Source of the DNA: Chryseobacterium sp. KACC 21268
GTDB taxonomy: Bacteria > Bacteroidota > Bacteroidia > Flavobacteriales > Weeksellaceae
Direction: 5' to 3'
Assembly (NCBI GenBank): GCA_028736075.1
Contig: CP117875.1
Coordinates: 1,922,001 to 1,986,000, forward strand
DNA length: 64,000 nucleotides
Under the pieces are notes generated by a model that saw only the letters and a program-made list of their open reading frames with translations, was not told the origin of the DNA and searched no databases. Position numbers and translations under genes: made by a program. Of this stretch, positions 33,087 through 42,282 are shown piece by piece. Numbering within the stretch: position 1 is the stretch's first letter; each line of letters starts with the position of its first letter.

Positions 33087-35732
33087 ATGAAAAAAAAATT
33101 ACTCTTTCCCGCTGCACTCTTGAGTGCTGTGATGATTTTTGGGATTGGAAAAGGTGTATCCTATTTCTATGATTCACCAAGTCATAATGTGAAAACTTCT
33201 TTTGCTAATGAAAAAATCAAAGAAGAAAATAAACTGACTGAAAGTAAAAACCTGAAACCATCCAAAGCTTTTGAAGCTACTCCCGCATCGGTCAATTGGC
33301 CTTTGATTGCCAATATTACAGAAAAATCTGTTGAAGGTAATCTGGAGTCAAGTATCAGTTATCCAAGCGCAAATGTGGCTTACAATGTCAATACAAAAAT
33401 TGTCTTTGCTCCTGCAACGACTGCAGAAAGTAATGTGCTGTTTTGGCAGGTCATTGGTGGTGCGAACAGTTGGTCTGCAACCACCAATGCAACGACCATC
33501 AATCCGGATGTTTATGTTCAGTTAGATGTTAATCCTACAAATGGAGGTACATTTACCATTAACAAAATCGAGGCTCTGGTTGGAGCGGCAGGGACTGGGA
33601 ATATGTACTATCAGGCATTTTACTCTGTTAACGCTGATTTTTCTAATTCGGTTTCTATCCAAAGTTCTTTAAAATTGCCAAACAACGGTTCTGTTGCTTT
33701 AAGTGCTACACTTTCTACGCCGGTAGTTCTTACTGGCAGTCAAAAGCTTTATGTAAGATTTTACCCTTATTTGACAGCCGTGGCAACCAATAAGCAGTTT
33801 GGTTTAAGGAATGTTAAAATTTCGGGAACGATGGAAGGAGCGGTTGCAAACCCTGCAACGGTTTCTACAGCGGGCGTTTCTTCGGTTTCTACAGCGAGCG
33901 CGGTTTCAGGTGGTAATATTTCCAGCAATGGAGGTGGCGCCGTAACAGCAAGCGGAGTCGTCTGGAGCACCAGCGAAAACCCAACAATCAATAATTCTAA
34001 AACCACAGATAATGTAGCGAGTGGATCTTTTGTAAGTTCTCTATCTAATCTTTCTCCTGAAACGACTTACTTTGTGCGTGCTTATGCTACCAATTCTGCT
34101 GGAACAGCGTATGGGAATCAGGTTAGTTTCACCACATTGGCAAGTGTTGTTGCGCCAACTTTGACCAACACATCACAGTCTCAGGTGACAAATAAGTCGT
34201 TTGTGGTTTCTGGAAACGTGGCAGATTGGGGCGGCGCTACTGTTACAGAAAGGGGAATTGTGTGGTCAAAAACCAATAATAATCCAAGCATTGACAATGC
34301 CACCAAAGTATCTAGTGGTTCTGGATTGGGCGCTTTTTCATCTTATGTTTTTGGTGCAGATCCTTCTACAGTTTATTACGCAAGAACATTTGCAACCAAT
34401 TCTGCAGGAACATCTTATGGAAATGTAATAACTGTTACAACCAAAGCTACTGATCCTGATGTCGTCAAAACAATTGCTAAAGATGGTACTGGGGATTACA
34501 CTACGGTTCAATCAGCCTTCAATGCGGTTCCGGATAATTACACAGGACGATGGATTATCCATATCAAACCGGGGATTTATACTGAAAGACCTACACTTTT
34601 GGCAGCAAAATCTAATGTTTTCTTGATTGGTGATGATGCCAATACTACCATCATTACAAATAATGTAGCGGCAGGCAATATCAATCCAGAAACTGGTTCT
34701 CCATACGGAACATCTCTTTCGCAAACGATGGCAGTTTTTGCTAATGATTTCACAGCTTCCAAAATTACAATTGCTAATACATTTGTGAATTCTACAGCCA
34801 ATACAGCGATTAATCCTGCGACACAAGCCGTTGCTTTGAAAACGCAAGGGGACCGTCAGGCATTTTATGATTGCAGGATTCTTGGTTATCAAGATACTTA
34901 CTTAGGAAACAGTATTGGAAGAGCTTATTTTAAAAACTCTTATATAGAGGGGAATGTGGATTTCATCTTTGGCCGTCAGACGGTTGTTTTTGATCAGTGT
35001 ACAACTTACATCAACCGTAATAATAGTGTGGTTACGGCGCCATCTACAGAATCTACTACAAAGTTTGGGTTTGTATTTCTAGATTGTAATTTAACGGTTC
35101 CGGCTGCAGGTACGCAAGATTTTAATGGAACGGTAATCAGTAATTTCCATTTTGGACGTGCTTGGCAAAATACACCGAAATCTGCCTTCATCAGAACTGC
35201 AACACCAGCAATGCTGAATCCAATTGGCTGGACAACACCCATTAATGGAGCGCTTCCTGTCACATTTGTAGAGTATGGAAACACCGGCGATGGTGCAACG
35301 ACCGAAAGATTGGCGCTGAGAGCAAATGGAGGTGTGGTTCTCACGGAAGCACAATCCCAGGTATTTACAGTTGCTAATGTTTTCAAAAAAGAAACAGATC
35401 CTACGTTTCTTTTCGACTGGATGCCGGAGTCCTCTGTCAATATTGACTTTTCAACTTTAGCGGTTGCAAATATCAAGGATGCAAAACTGAGCGTTTATCC
35501 AAATCCGTTTACAGATCAGGTAACAATCGCTTTTGATTTGAAATCAACTTCTGATGTGAATCTTGTAATCTACGATATGAGTGGAAGAATTGTTAAAACG
35601 ATACAAAAAGCAAATCAAAAATCTGGTCTTAATAATCTAACCATTCAAGCTAAAGATTTAAAAACCGGAACATATTTCTACAGCTTAAAAACAAATGCGA
35701 GCCAGCTCAGCGGTAAATTAATCAAAAATTAG
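33087..35732 (+). CDS. Large pectin methylesterase (CE8) with T9SS domain, third copy
   Basis: Extracellular pectin methylesterase of 881 residues. An N-terminal hydrophobic segment is followed by a beta-rich region (about 60-250), two fibronectin-like repeats (about 255-355 and 357-455, each with the TxYYxRxxATNSAGTxYGN pattern), the CE8 beta-helix (about 459-770) and a T9SS sorting domain (about 800-881, VYPNPF to SGKLIKN). CE8 motifs are GTGDYTTVQSAF, TQAVALKTQGDRQAF, GYQDT, NVDFIFGRQ (Asp625) and FGRAW, a variant of the usual LGRPW that keeps the Arg. It pairs with the T9SS pectate lyase just upstream. A terminator follows at 35752. Confidence 0.92.
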   Translation: MKKKLLFPAALLSAVMIFGIGKGVSYFYDSPSHNVKTSFANEKIKEENKLTESKNLKPSKAFEATPASVNWPLIANITEKSVEGNLESSISYPSANVAYNVNTKIVFAPATTAESNVLFWQVIGGANSWSATTNATTINPDVYVQLDVNPTNGGTFTINKIEALVGAAGTGNMYYQAFYSVNADFSNSVSIQSSLKLPNNGSVALSATLSTPVVLTGSQKLYVRFYPYLTAVATNKQFGLRNVKISGTMEGAVANPATVSTAGVSSVSTASAVSGGNISSNGGGAVTASGVVWSTSENPTINNSKTTDNVASGSFVSSLSNLSPETTYFVRAYATNSAGTAYGNQVSFTTLASVVAPTLTNTSQSQVTNKSFVVSGNVADWGGATVTERGIVWSKTNNNPSIDNATKVSSGSGLGAFSSYVFGADPSTVYYARTFATNSAGTSYGNVITVTTKATDPDVVKTIAKDGTGDYTTVQSAFNAVPDNYTGRWIIHIKPGIYTERPTLLAAKSNVFLIGDDANTTIITNNVAAGNINPETGSPYGTSLSQTMAVFANDFTASKITIANTFVNSTANTAINPATQAVALKTQGDRQAFYDCRILGYQDTYLGNSIGRAYFKNSYIEGNVDFIFGRQTVVFDQCTTYINRNNSVVTAPSTESTTKFGFVFLDCNLTVPAAGTQDFNGTVISNFHFGRAWQNTPKSAFIRTATPAMLNPIGWTTPINGALPVTFVEYGNTGDGATTERLALRANGGVVLTEAQSQVFTVANVFKKETDPTFLFDWMPESSVNIDFSTLAVANIKDAKLSVYPNPFTDQVTIAFDLKSTSDVNLVIYDMSGRIVKTIQKANQKSGLNNLTIQAKDLKTGTYFYSLKTNASQLSGKLIKN

Positions 35733-35751
35733 TAATATTTTTCATAATGAG

Positions 35752-35784
35752 AGCCAATTTCATTTCGGTGAATTGGCTTTTTTC
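35752..35784 (+). terminator. Terminator after the third pectinesterase gene
   Basis: Stem AGCCAATT / AATTGGCT with an 11-base loop, followed by TTTTTTC. Confidence 0.8.
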
Positions 35785-35948
35785 TTATGGAATTTTTAAA
35801 GAAAGATTATCCTTGCTGTACTATTATTTAATAGTAATGGTTTTATTTTAAAAATATAAGGATTTTTGAAAATAATTCTTGATTTCTATGAAAAGTGAAT
35901 TAAAATTTCAGCACTGACAGGGATTATTTTATATATTTACATCAATAG

Positions 35949-35965
35949 TATCTAATGTTTAGATA
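35949..35965. promoter_or_regulatory. Perfect palindrome just before the LacI regulator gene
   Basis: TATCTAATGTTTAGATA, 7-bp arms with a 3-base centre, ending 8 bases before the ATG at 35974. It does not resemble the CGATTGCA operators. Confidence 0.4.
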
Positions 35966-35973
35966 AAGAATAC

Positions 35974-37005
35974 ATGACAAAGAAAAACACCACAATATAT
36001 GATATTTCCAAAAAACTGAATGTGAGTGTAGCGACTGTTTCCAGAGCGCTGAACAATCATCCCAGGATAAGCCAGGCAACCAAGGAATTGGTGGTGAATA
36101 TGGCCAAGGAAATGGACTATAAGCAGAATAATCTCGCAAAAGCACTCAAAAGTGGAGAGACCAAAACAGTGGGCGTAATAGTTCCCTATATCAATACCAA
36201 CTTTTTCTCATCCGTGATCCGTGGGATCGAGGAGGAGCTTTCTCCGCACGGTTACCGTGTCATCATCTGCCAAAGCCACGATGATGCTGCTGTGGAAAAG
36301 AAACAGCTTAATACCTTGCTGCATACTCAGGTGGATTGTATTTTTATTTCGATTTCAAAAAATACAGTCGATACAGACTACATGAAAAAAGTGGTGAGCA
36401 CTACTAGTACGCCAATCATTTTTTTTGATAGAAAGAAGGATGTTCCAGGCATCAGCACCATCACAATTGATGATCACAAGGGCGCCTATCTCGCAACAGA
36501 ACAGTTGATTAATGAAGGTTATAAAAATATCTATCACTTTTCCGGAGATCAGAATTTGGAAATCTATCAAAACAGGCTGAAAGGGTACATCAGTGCATTG
36601 CAGGATTACAAGCTACCAGTAGTTCAGGAAAACATCATCAATACAGGAAGTTCCATCGAGGAAGGCATCCATGCTATGAAGAATGTTTGGAAACGCAAAA
36701 TAAAGCCAGATGCTATTTTCTCTGCTTCAGATTTTACAGCTTTGGGCGTTTGCAAAGAAATTAAGAATCTGAAACTCAAGATACCTCAAGATATTGGTGT
36801 GATTGGCTTCAGTAATGAGCCCTTTACGCAATTTATGGAGTTGTCGATCAGTTCTGTAGATCAAACACCGGTGATGATGGGTAAGGTGTCAGGCAGTGTG
36901 TTTTTAGATAGTATTAAAGATAATTTCTCTGGCATTACCATAGAAAAGAAACTGGTCCTCACACCGATGCTTTGTGTCAGACAATCATCTTCCCGTAAAA
37001 AATAA
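35974..37005 (+). CDS. LacI-family transcriptional regulator, probable regulator of the pectin regulon
   Basis: Cytoplasmic repressor of 343 residues. An N-terminal helix-turn-helix and hinge helix (TIYDISKKLNVSVATVSRAL, about 4-23, then YKQNNLAKALKSGETKTVGV) is followed by a periplasmic-binding-protein-like effector domain starting near residue 60 and ending near 335. It is the only LacI-type gene in the window. The palindromes centred on CG before kduI, susC and the twin genes have the form used by this family. The effector is probably a uronate catabolite such as KDG, by analogy. No copy of the operator precedes its own gene. Confidence 0.9.
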   Translation: MTKKNTTIYDISKKLNVSVATVSRALNNHPRISQATKELVVNMAKEMDYKQNNLAKALKSGETKTVGVIVPYINTNFFSSVIRGIEEELSPHGYRVIICQSHDDAAVEKKQLNTLLHTQVDCIFISISKNTVDTDYMKKVVSTTSTPIIFFDRKKDVPGISTITIDDHKGAYLATEQLINEGYKNIYHFSGDQNLEIYQNRLKGYISALQDYKLPVVQENIINTGSSIEEGIHAMKNVWKRKIKPDAIFSASDFTALGVCKEIKNLKLKIPQDIGVIGFSNEPFTQFMELSISSVDQTPVMMGKVSGSVFLDSIKDNFSGITIEKKLVLTPMLCVRQSSSRKK

Positions 37006-37026
37006 GATTTTCATATTTTACAATAA

Positions 37027-37054
37027 AAAAACCTGCTGTTGAGCAGGTTTTTTT
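37027..37054. terminator. Bidirectional terminator between the regulator and DUF2807 genes
   Basis: Stem AAAAACCTGCT / AGCAGGTTTTT with loop GTTG, flanked by A- and T-runs, between convergent genes. Confidence 0.88.
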
Positions 37055-37084
37055 ATTAAGCTTTTTATGTATTTTTGATGACGA

Positions 37085-37750
37085 TTAATGATATCTGATT
37101 TTTCCACCAGCAATCTTCTTATCATTTTTAGATTTTGGTTTACCATAGATATCAATGATTCCGCCAGCTCTTGTGGTAGCATCTACAGATTCCATTGCAT
37201 TTACAGAGGCTTGTCCGCCAGCATTGGTAGTGATGCTTGTGATTTGTGTTTGCAGACTTTGTCCGTCATATTTCCCACCGGTATTGACGACTACTGATTG
37301 TGAATCCGTAGTTCCCGACAATTTTAAACTGGCACCAGTATTTACTTTTCCTTCGATGACTTTGGTATTGACATTAAGATCAATATTGGAACCTTCGTTG
37401 GATGTCAATCCTAATTTGGATGATTTGACGATATCGGATGACCATATTTTTGCACCCTGACTTGCCTGGATGTCACTAATGTCTGTATAGTAAAGCAAGA
37501 TCTTCACATCATCACCTTGAAGAAGTTTTGTGGGTTTCATCCGCACTCTTAATTCATTTCCGGAATTCACGAATTCTACTTCATTGGCCATTGTACCACT
37601 CAATTCCGCTTTATAAGAATCAGATGCGACCAGCTGAACCGGAATCTTGTCAAATACTTTAAGATTGGTAAAAGCCGTGATTTCTTTGGTTTGTGCAAAT
37701 GAAAACTGAGCAATTAGAAATGCTGAGGCTGCAAGAATTATATTTTTCAT
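37085..37750 (-). CDS. DUF2807 (GIN domain) secreted protein
   Basis: Function unknown. The 221 residues start with a signal peptide (MKNIILAASAFLIAQFSFAQ) and form a repetitive beta-rich domain (about 25-205) with alternating V/L and N/S/T residues, as in DUF2807 proteins, which are predicted beta-helical envelope proteins common in Bacteroidota. Recognisable parts are FTNLKVFDKIPVQLVASDS, NSGNELRVRMKP and GTTDSQSVVVNTGGKYDG. It is a single gene, convergent with the regulator, with no link to pectin use apparent. Confidence 0.75.
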   Translation of the reverse strand: MKNIILAASAFLIAQFSFAQTKEITAFTNLKVFDKIPVQLVASDSYKAELSGTMANEVEFVNSGNELRVRMKPTKLLQGDDVKILLYYTDISDIQASQGAKIWSSDIVKSSKLGLTSNEGSNIDLNVNTKVIEGKVNTGASLKLSGTTDSQSVVVNTGGKYDGQSLQTQITSITTNAGGQASVNAMESVDATTRAGGIIDIYGKPKSKNDKKIAGGKIRYH

Positions 37751-37879
37751 AATGTAACTGTTGATTTTAATAACAAAGACTTCTTACAAATCTAAAACCA
37801 CTTTTTGTTATAATATGTTAAAGTTAGAATTGATATTAATCCTTTTTGGTTTAAATATCTTATTTTTAGTCCCTTATTT

Positions 37880-39421
37880 ATGAAAAGAACCTTCGCCTTT
37901 TTGATATTAATAATCCTGTTTTCTTGTCAGTCTGTCAAGAGGAACAATCTCTTTTTGGAGAAGAAGATTCCAACAGCAGAACTTAGAAAAGACATAGATT
38001 TCACATATCAAAAACTGCAGAGATTCCACCCAAATCTTTACTGGTACATTTCTAAAGAAGAATTGGATCATAAGTTTGACAGCCTCAAAACCAATATCAA
38101 GGAACCATTGACGCCAAATCAATTCTACTTCAAATTGGCTCCTGTAGTTGCAAGTATCAATGAAGGTCATCTGCGGCTCAGGTCTGTCGGGAAAAAATAT
38201 TCTAAGACCGAACAGAAGGAATTCAAAAAGAAAAAACCGCTTTTCGCATTGATGGATTACAAAATTATCGATGACCGAATGTTTGTCGTGGAAAACAAAG
38301 AAAATGTAGGACAGATAAAAGCAGGAACCGAAATCCTTAAAATCAATGATGAAAATGTTTCGGAGATTATCAGGAAATACCAAAAACTCTACAGCTCAGA
38401 CGGGGAAAACAGAACTTTCCAAAAGTATTTTATGAACCTAACTTTCTTCAACTATTACACTCTGGAAAACGGCTATCTGGATAGTGTAAAACTGAAAACA
38501 GTTTGTGATAATCAGATAGCAGACATTGTTCTCAAAAGACAGAAGAAAGAAGCCAAAGCAGAGTCGGAAGAAAAAAAACTACCGAAAGTCACAGTAGATC
38601 ACAAACTGCAGGACTATGATGCGATTTCCAAAAGTTACAACAGAAGTTTCAAATTCCTGAAATCCGACAGCAGTATTGCCTACATCAAGATCAAATCCTT
38701 CTCCGCAACCTACGCCAAAAAATTCTATGATCAGACTTTTCGAAAGATCAAAAATGCAAAATCCGATTATCTTATTATAGATGTTCGAGACAATCTCGGC
38801 GGTTCACTTTCGGAAATCAATACACTGTATTCCTACCTTACCGACAAGAAATTTACGCTAATTAAGTCGCCCGAAATGACTTCCAAAACTTCCGGGATGC
38901 ACCAAAATTACTTCCGCGAACAATCTGTATTCACAAGTATTCTTAGTGCGCCTGGTTATCCGTTTTTCTTAGCAGGCAACTATTTTTTGTCCTCGAAAAA
39001 GGATAAGAAATATTACTTCCGTGAGTTCTCATCCAAACCTACAAAACCCAAAGAAAATGCCTTCAAAGGAAATATCTATGTCCTTGTCAATGGAGCCAGT
39101 TTCTCTGCGTCGTCCATCATTTCAGCAAAATTAAAATTCGAAAACCGAGCCGTCATCGTAGGCGAAGAAACAGGCGGTGCCAATGATGGAACAGTTGCAG
39201 GCGTAAACAATACCGTCATTCTTCCCAATTCACATTTGGCACTTCCAATCGGACTTTTTCTGATTCGCCCAAACATCGAGTTTGAAGATCAAAAGAGAGG
39301 TGTGATTCCCAACCATTACGTAGATCCCAACTTCGAAGACATCTTTGGCGCAGACGACAAAATCCTCAATTGGACTTTGGAAGACATCAACTTTCGGACT
39401 TCCGTTTCCAATATGAAGTAA
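37880..39421 (+). CDS. S41-family (C-terminal processing-like) peptidase, lipoprotein
   Basis: Predicted serine peptidase of 513 residues. A lipoprotein signal ends in LFSC (Cys near 16), so it should be anchored in the envelope. A PDZ-like region is likely around 120-165 (AGTEILKINDENVSEII). The S41 catalytic core is LIIDVRDNLGGSLSEIN near residue 296, then VLVNGASFSASSIISAKLK with the Ser of GASFSAS near 410 and the Lys of the dyad shortly after it, before GEETGGANDGT. Its divergent neighbour is DUF2807. Substrate unknown. Confidence 0.85.
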   Translation: MKRTFAFLILIILFSCQSVKRNNLFLEKKIPTAELRKDIDFTYQKLQRFHPNLYWYISKEELDHKFDSLKTNIKEPLTPNQFYFKLAPVVASINEGHLRLRSVGKKYSKTEQKEFKKKKPLFALMDYKIIDDRMFVVENKENVGQIKAGTEILKINDENVSEIIRKYQKLYSSDGENRTFQKYFMNLTFFNYYTLENGYLDSVKLKTVCDNQIADIVLKRQKKEAKAESEEKKLPKVTVDHKLQDYDAISKSYNRSFKFLKSDSSIAYIKIKSFSATYAKKFYDQTFRKIKNAKSDYLIIDVRDNLGGSLSEINTLYSYLTDKKFTLIKSPEMTSKTSGMHQNYFREQSVFTSILSAPGYPFFLAGNYFLSSKKDKKYYFREFSSKPTKPKENAFKGNIYVLVNGASFSASSIISAKLKFENRAVIVGEETGGANDGTVAGVNNTVILPNSHLALPIGLFLIRPNIEFEDQKRGVIPNHYVDPNFEDIFGADDKILNWTLEDINFRTSVSNMK

Positions 39422-39426
39422 AATTT

Positions 39427-39560
39427 GGGCGTGCCCCTCACAGCCGCATTTCCCAATGCCCGGGTCGCGCTGTCCGTTACTATCTTTTTGTCTTCACCAT
39501 AGGTCATTAGAAAGAACTTACCCAAACACAAAAAGGATATCCACTACCATCGCTCACGCA
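39427..39560 (+). repeat. GC-rich intergenic repeat, GGGCGTGCCCC...CTCACGC type
   Basis: Starts with the small hairpin GGGCGTGCCC, continues CGGGTCGCGCTGTCCGTTAC and TATCTTTTT, then AAAAAGGATATCCACTACC and ATCGCTCACGCAG. The base composition is clearly richer in GC than the neighbourhood. The inner part resembles the repeats at 3695, 19209 and 45368. It lies in the 288-base gap before grpE; the rest of that gap has AATTCCAAATCTGGAATC-type simple repeats. Confidence 0.65.
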
Positions 39561-39709
39561 GCTTCGCCAAGATTGAAGATTTCAATTCCAAATTCCAAAT
39601 CTCAAATCTGGAATCTGGAATTTCAAATCTCCTACCCAATCTCTGCCTAATTGTCAAAAAACCACGATTGGCAAAAGAATTGAGAAATGTACTTTGTAAA
39701 ATTACCATT

Positions 39710-40249
39710 ATGGAAGAAAACAAAGATATACACGAGGAAAACCTGAATCAAGAAACGAATTCGACAGAAAATCAAGAAACGGAAAATCAAGAAAATGTGT
39801 CACAAAAACCGACGCCAGAAGAACTTTTGGCAGAAGAAAAAGACAGATACATCCGTCTCTACGCAGAATTCGAAAACTATAAAAAAAGAACCTTAAAAGA
39901 GAAGAACGATTTCTATTTGTATGCTTCCCAAGATTTGATGACCTCAATGCTTGGCGTTGTAGATGACTTCGAAAGAGCCATCAAAGAAATCTCCAAAAGT
40001 GGCAACGAGTCCGAACTCAAAGGCATCGAATTGATCTATCAAAAATTGAAAAGCAAATTGATAGAAAAAGGTTTGAAACCAATCCACGTAGAGCAAGGCG
40101 ACGCTTTCAATGTAGATCTACACGAGGCTATCACATCGATTCCTTCGCCATCAGAAGATTTGAAAGGTAAAATTGTAGATGTAGTGGAAACTGGATATCA
40201 ACTTCACGAGAAAGTGATCCGTTTCGCAAAAGTAGTGACAGGAAACTAA
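39710..40249 (+). CDS. grpE: GrpE nucleotide exchange factor
   Basis: Co-chaperone that releases ADP from DnaK. The protein has 179 residues from the ATG at 39710 ([11 protein letters not shown]); a longer frame from a TTG at 39668 is not supported. An acidic Gln/Asn/Glu-rich N-terminus (about 1-45) leads into the long coiled coil, with [20 protein letters not shown] as the family core, and the C-terminal beta domain with [18 protein letters not shown] and [18 protein letters not shown]. dnaJ follows 67 bases downstream. Confidence 0.93.
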   Translation: MEENKDIHEENLNQETNSTENQETENQENVSQKPTPEELLAEEKDRYIRLYAEFENYKKRTLKEKNDFYLYASQDLMTSMLGVVDDFERAIKEISKSGNESELKGIELIYQKLKSKLIEKGLKPIHVEQGDAFNVDLHEAITSIPSPSEDLKGKIVDVVETGYQLHEKVIRFAKVVTGN

Positions 40250-40316
40250 GTTTATTAATGATAAAGTTAATTGGTCAGAAGATCAATTATCATTTATCAC
40301 TTATCAATTATTTATT

Positions 40317-41438
40317 ATGGCGAAGCGCGATTATTACGATATATTAGAAGTCAGCAAATCAGCAAGTGCTGACGAGATCAAGAAAGCCTACCGAAAAATG
40401 GCGATCAAATTTCACCCGGACAAAAATCCAGGTGATAAAGAAGCAGAGGAAAAATTCAAAGAAGCGGCAGAGGCGTATGAAGTTCTAAGCGACGACAACA
40501 AGAAAGCGAGATATGACCAATATGGTCACGCTGGCGTTGGCGGTGCAGCAGGTGGCGGATTTGGCGGCGGCGGATTCGGCGGCGGAATGAATATGGAGGA
40601 CATCTTCAGTCAGTTCGGTGATATTTTCGGCGGTGGCGGATTTGGTGGTGGTCAGCAAAGACAGCAGCAGTCTCGCGGTTCTAATCTTCGTGTCCGAATC
40701 AAATTGAACCTGGAAGAAATGATCTCTGGTACTCAGAAAACCATCAAGGTCAAAAAAATGAAGTTGGCAAAAGGCGTAACTTCCAAGACTTGTCCTACTT
40801 GTGGCGGAAGCGGTGTTCAAGTGAGAATGATGAACACAATGTTCGGACAGATGCAAACGCAAACGACTTGTGGAACTTGCCAAGGTGTTGGGAAAGTAGC
40901 GGACAAAATCCCTGCTGGAGCCAATGCGCAAGGTCTTGTGAAAGAGGATGAAGAGATCACGATCAATATTCCGGCTGGTGCAAGAGACGGAATCCAACTG
41001 AATGTAAGAGGCAAAGGAAACGACGCGCCACTTGGTGGAACGCCGGGTGACCTTTTGGTTGTGGTAGAAGAGGAAGTGGACAAAACCATCAAACGTGAAG
41101 GCGACAATCTTCATCAGGAATTGTATGTTTCTTTCGCAGAAGCAGCTTTGGGAACGACTAAGGAAATCAACGTGGTTGGTGGAAAAGTGAAGATCAAAGT
41201 GGATGAAGGAACACAATCTGGCAAAATCTTAAGATTGGCAGGAAAAGGTCTTCCAAACATCGAAGGTTACGGTGGCAAAGGCGATATGTTTGTTCATATC
41301 AATGTCTGGACGCCACAAAAGCTGACGAAAGACCAAAAAGAATTCTTCCAAAAACAATTGGAAAATGGCGATATGAACGCCGAACCCACCGGAAAAGAAA
41401 AAACATTCTTTGAGAAAGTAAAAGATATGTTCAACTAA
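40317..41438 (+). CDS. dnaJ: DnaJ chaperone with half of the zinc-binding region
   Basis: Hsp40 partner of DnaK, 373 residues. J domain about 1-70 with HPDKNPG, Gly/Phe-rich linker about 75-120, then the cysteine-rich region and two beta-barrel client-binding domains. Only two CxxCxGxG motifs are present, CPTCGGSG at 159-166 and CGTCQGVG at 185-192. Where a canonical protein has motifs 1 and 4 this one reads KLAKGVTS and IPAGANAQG. Zinc centre II (motifs 2 and 3) is thus kept and zinc centre I is absent. The reading frame is otherwise complete, with [10 protein letters not shown] and the usual C-terminus. Confidence 0.95.
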   Translation: MAKRDYYDILEVSKSASADEIKKAYRKMAIKFHPDKNPGDKEAEEKFKEAAEAYEVLSDDNKKARYDQYGHAGVGGAAGGGFGGGGFGGGMNMEDIFSQFGDIFGGGGFGGGQQRQQQSRGSNLRVRIKLNLEEMISGTQKTIKVKKMKLAKGVTSKTCPTCGGSGVQVRMMNTMFGQMQTQTTCGTCQGVGKVADKIPAGANAQGLVKEDEEITINIPAGARDGIQLNVRGKGNDAPLGGTPGDLLVVVEEEVDKTIKREGDNLHQELYVSFAEAALGTTKEINVVGGKVKIKVDEGTQSGKILRLAGKGLPNIEGYGGKGDMFVHINVWTPQKLTKDQKEFFQKQLENGDMNAEPTGKEKTFFEKVKDMFN

Positions 41439-41441
41439 ATG

Positions 41442-41473
41442 AAAAAGAGACTCGGTTATGAGTCTCTTTTTTA
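41442..41473. terminator. Terminator after dnaJ
   Basis: 12-bp stem AAAAAGAGACTC / GAGTCTCTTTTT with a 6-base loop, between the convergent dnaJ and DtxR-type genes. Confidence 0.88.
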
Positions 41474-41513
41474 TTATATCTTTATAAAACTTGGTATAAT
41501 TTGAAATCAAAAT

Positions 41514-42161
41514 TTACTTCACCAACAACCTCTCACAAACCGTCTTGCTAAAATTCTCTTCGCGCCCGTTGTAAGCAATCAACATCGATTGGTCAAAACC
41601 TTCGATTTGCAAGATTTTCAATTGTGTTCCCAAGCTCAAATCTCTTTTATTAAGGAAATTCAGAAAATCTTCTGATGAGGTTGTAACGGAGGCCAATTCT
41701 ACTGTTTCATTTTCCTTGCACTTGCTCAGTTTTTTGTGATCAGGCTGAATGACGTTTCCATCTTTGTCAGGAATGGGTTCGCCGTGAGGATCCATTTTTG
41801 GGTAATTCAGAATCTCATCCATTTTATCAAAAAACGCATCGGAATGGATATGTTCCAATTGTTCCGCGATCTCGTGGACATTTTCCCAGCCAAATCCCAT
41901 TTTTTCTACGAGAAACATTTCTGTCAATCGGTGTTTTCTCACGATGAGCGACGCTTCTTTTTTTCCAGATTCTGTGAGTTTGATGGGTTTGTACGATTCA
42001 TATTTCACCCAGTTTTTTTCCGCAAATTTCTTTACCATACTGTTGACAGAAGGCATTTTGATGTTGAGTTGTCGGCTGAGGTCGTTCACAGAAACTTCAT
42101 CATTCTCATTCACAAGATGATAAAGTGCTTTCAGGTAATTTTCTTCGGTCAAGGAATTCAT
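41514..42161 (-). CDS. DtxR/MntR-family metal-dependent transcriptional regulator
   Basis: Iron- or manganese-sensing repressor, 215 residues. N-terminal winged helix (EENYLKALYHLVNENDEVSV, NDLSRQLNIKMPSVNSMVKK, about 4-60), metal-binding and dimerisation domain (IVRKHRLTEMFLVEKMGFGW, EIAEQLEHIHSDAFFDKMDEIL, about 73-120), DPHGEPIP near 125, and a C-terminal FeoA-like SH3 domain (about 140-215). The metal cannot be told from sequence alone. An imperfect spaced repeat GTTAG / CTAAC lies upstream at 42181-42208 and could be its own operator, but this is weak. Confidence 0.88.
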   Translation of the reverse strand: MNSLTEENYLKALYHLVNENDEVSVNDLSRQLNIKMPSVNSMVKKFAEKNWVKYESYKPIKLTESGKKEASLIVRKHRLTEMFLVEKMGFGWENVHEIAEQLEHIHSDAFFDKMDEILNYPKMDPHGEPIPDKDGNVIQPDHKKLSKCKENETVELASVTTSSEDFLNFLNKRDLSLGTQLKILQIEGFDQSMLIAYNGREENFSKTVCERLLVK

Positions 42162-42282
42162 ATTTCAAAATTAAACAAAAGTTAGAAGTAAATCAAATTT
42201 TGACTAACAATATAATGCTGTTTTAATTTTAGCTCATAAATCAAAATCAATACCTTTGGATCGTCAAAAAGCAGAAAGAAAA

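Noticed and set aside
40485..41216. Open frame of 243 codons on the minus strand
   Set aside because: It is antisense to dnaJ, Ser/His-rich without motifs, and explained by codon bias of the real gene.
42181..42208. GTTAG / CTAAC spaced repeat as an operator of the DtxR-type gene
   Set aside because: Five-base arms 18 bases apart in AT-rich DNA are easily due to chance.
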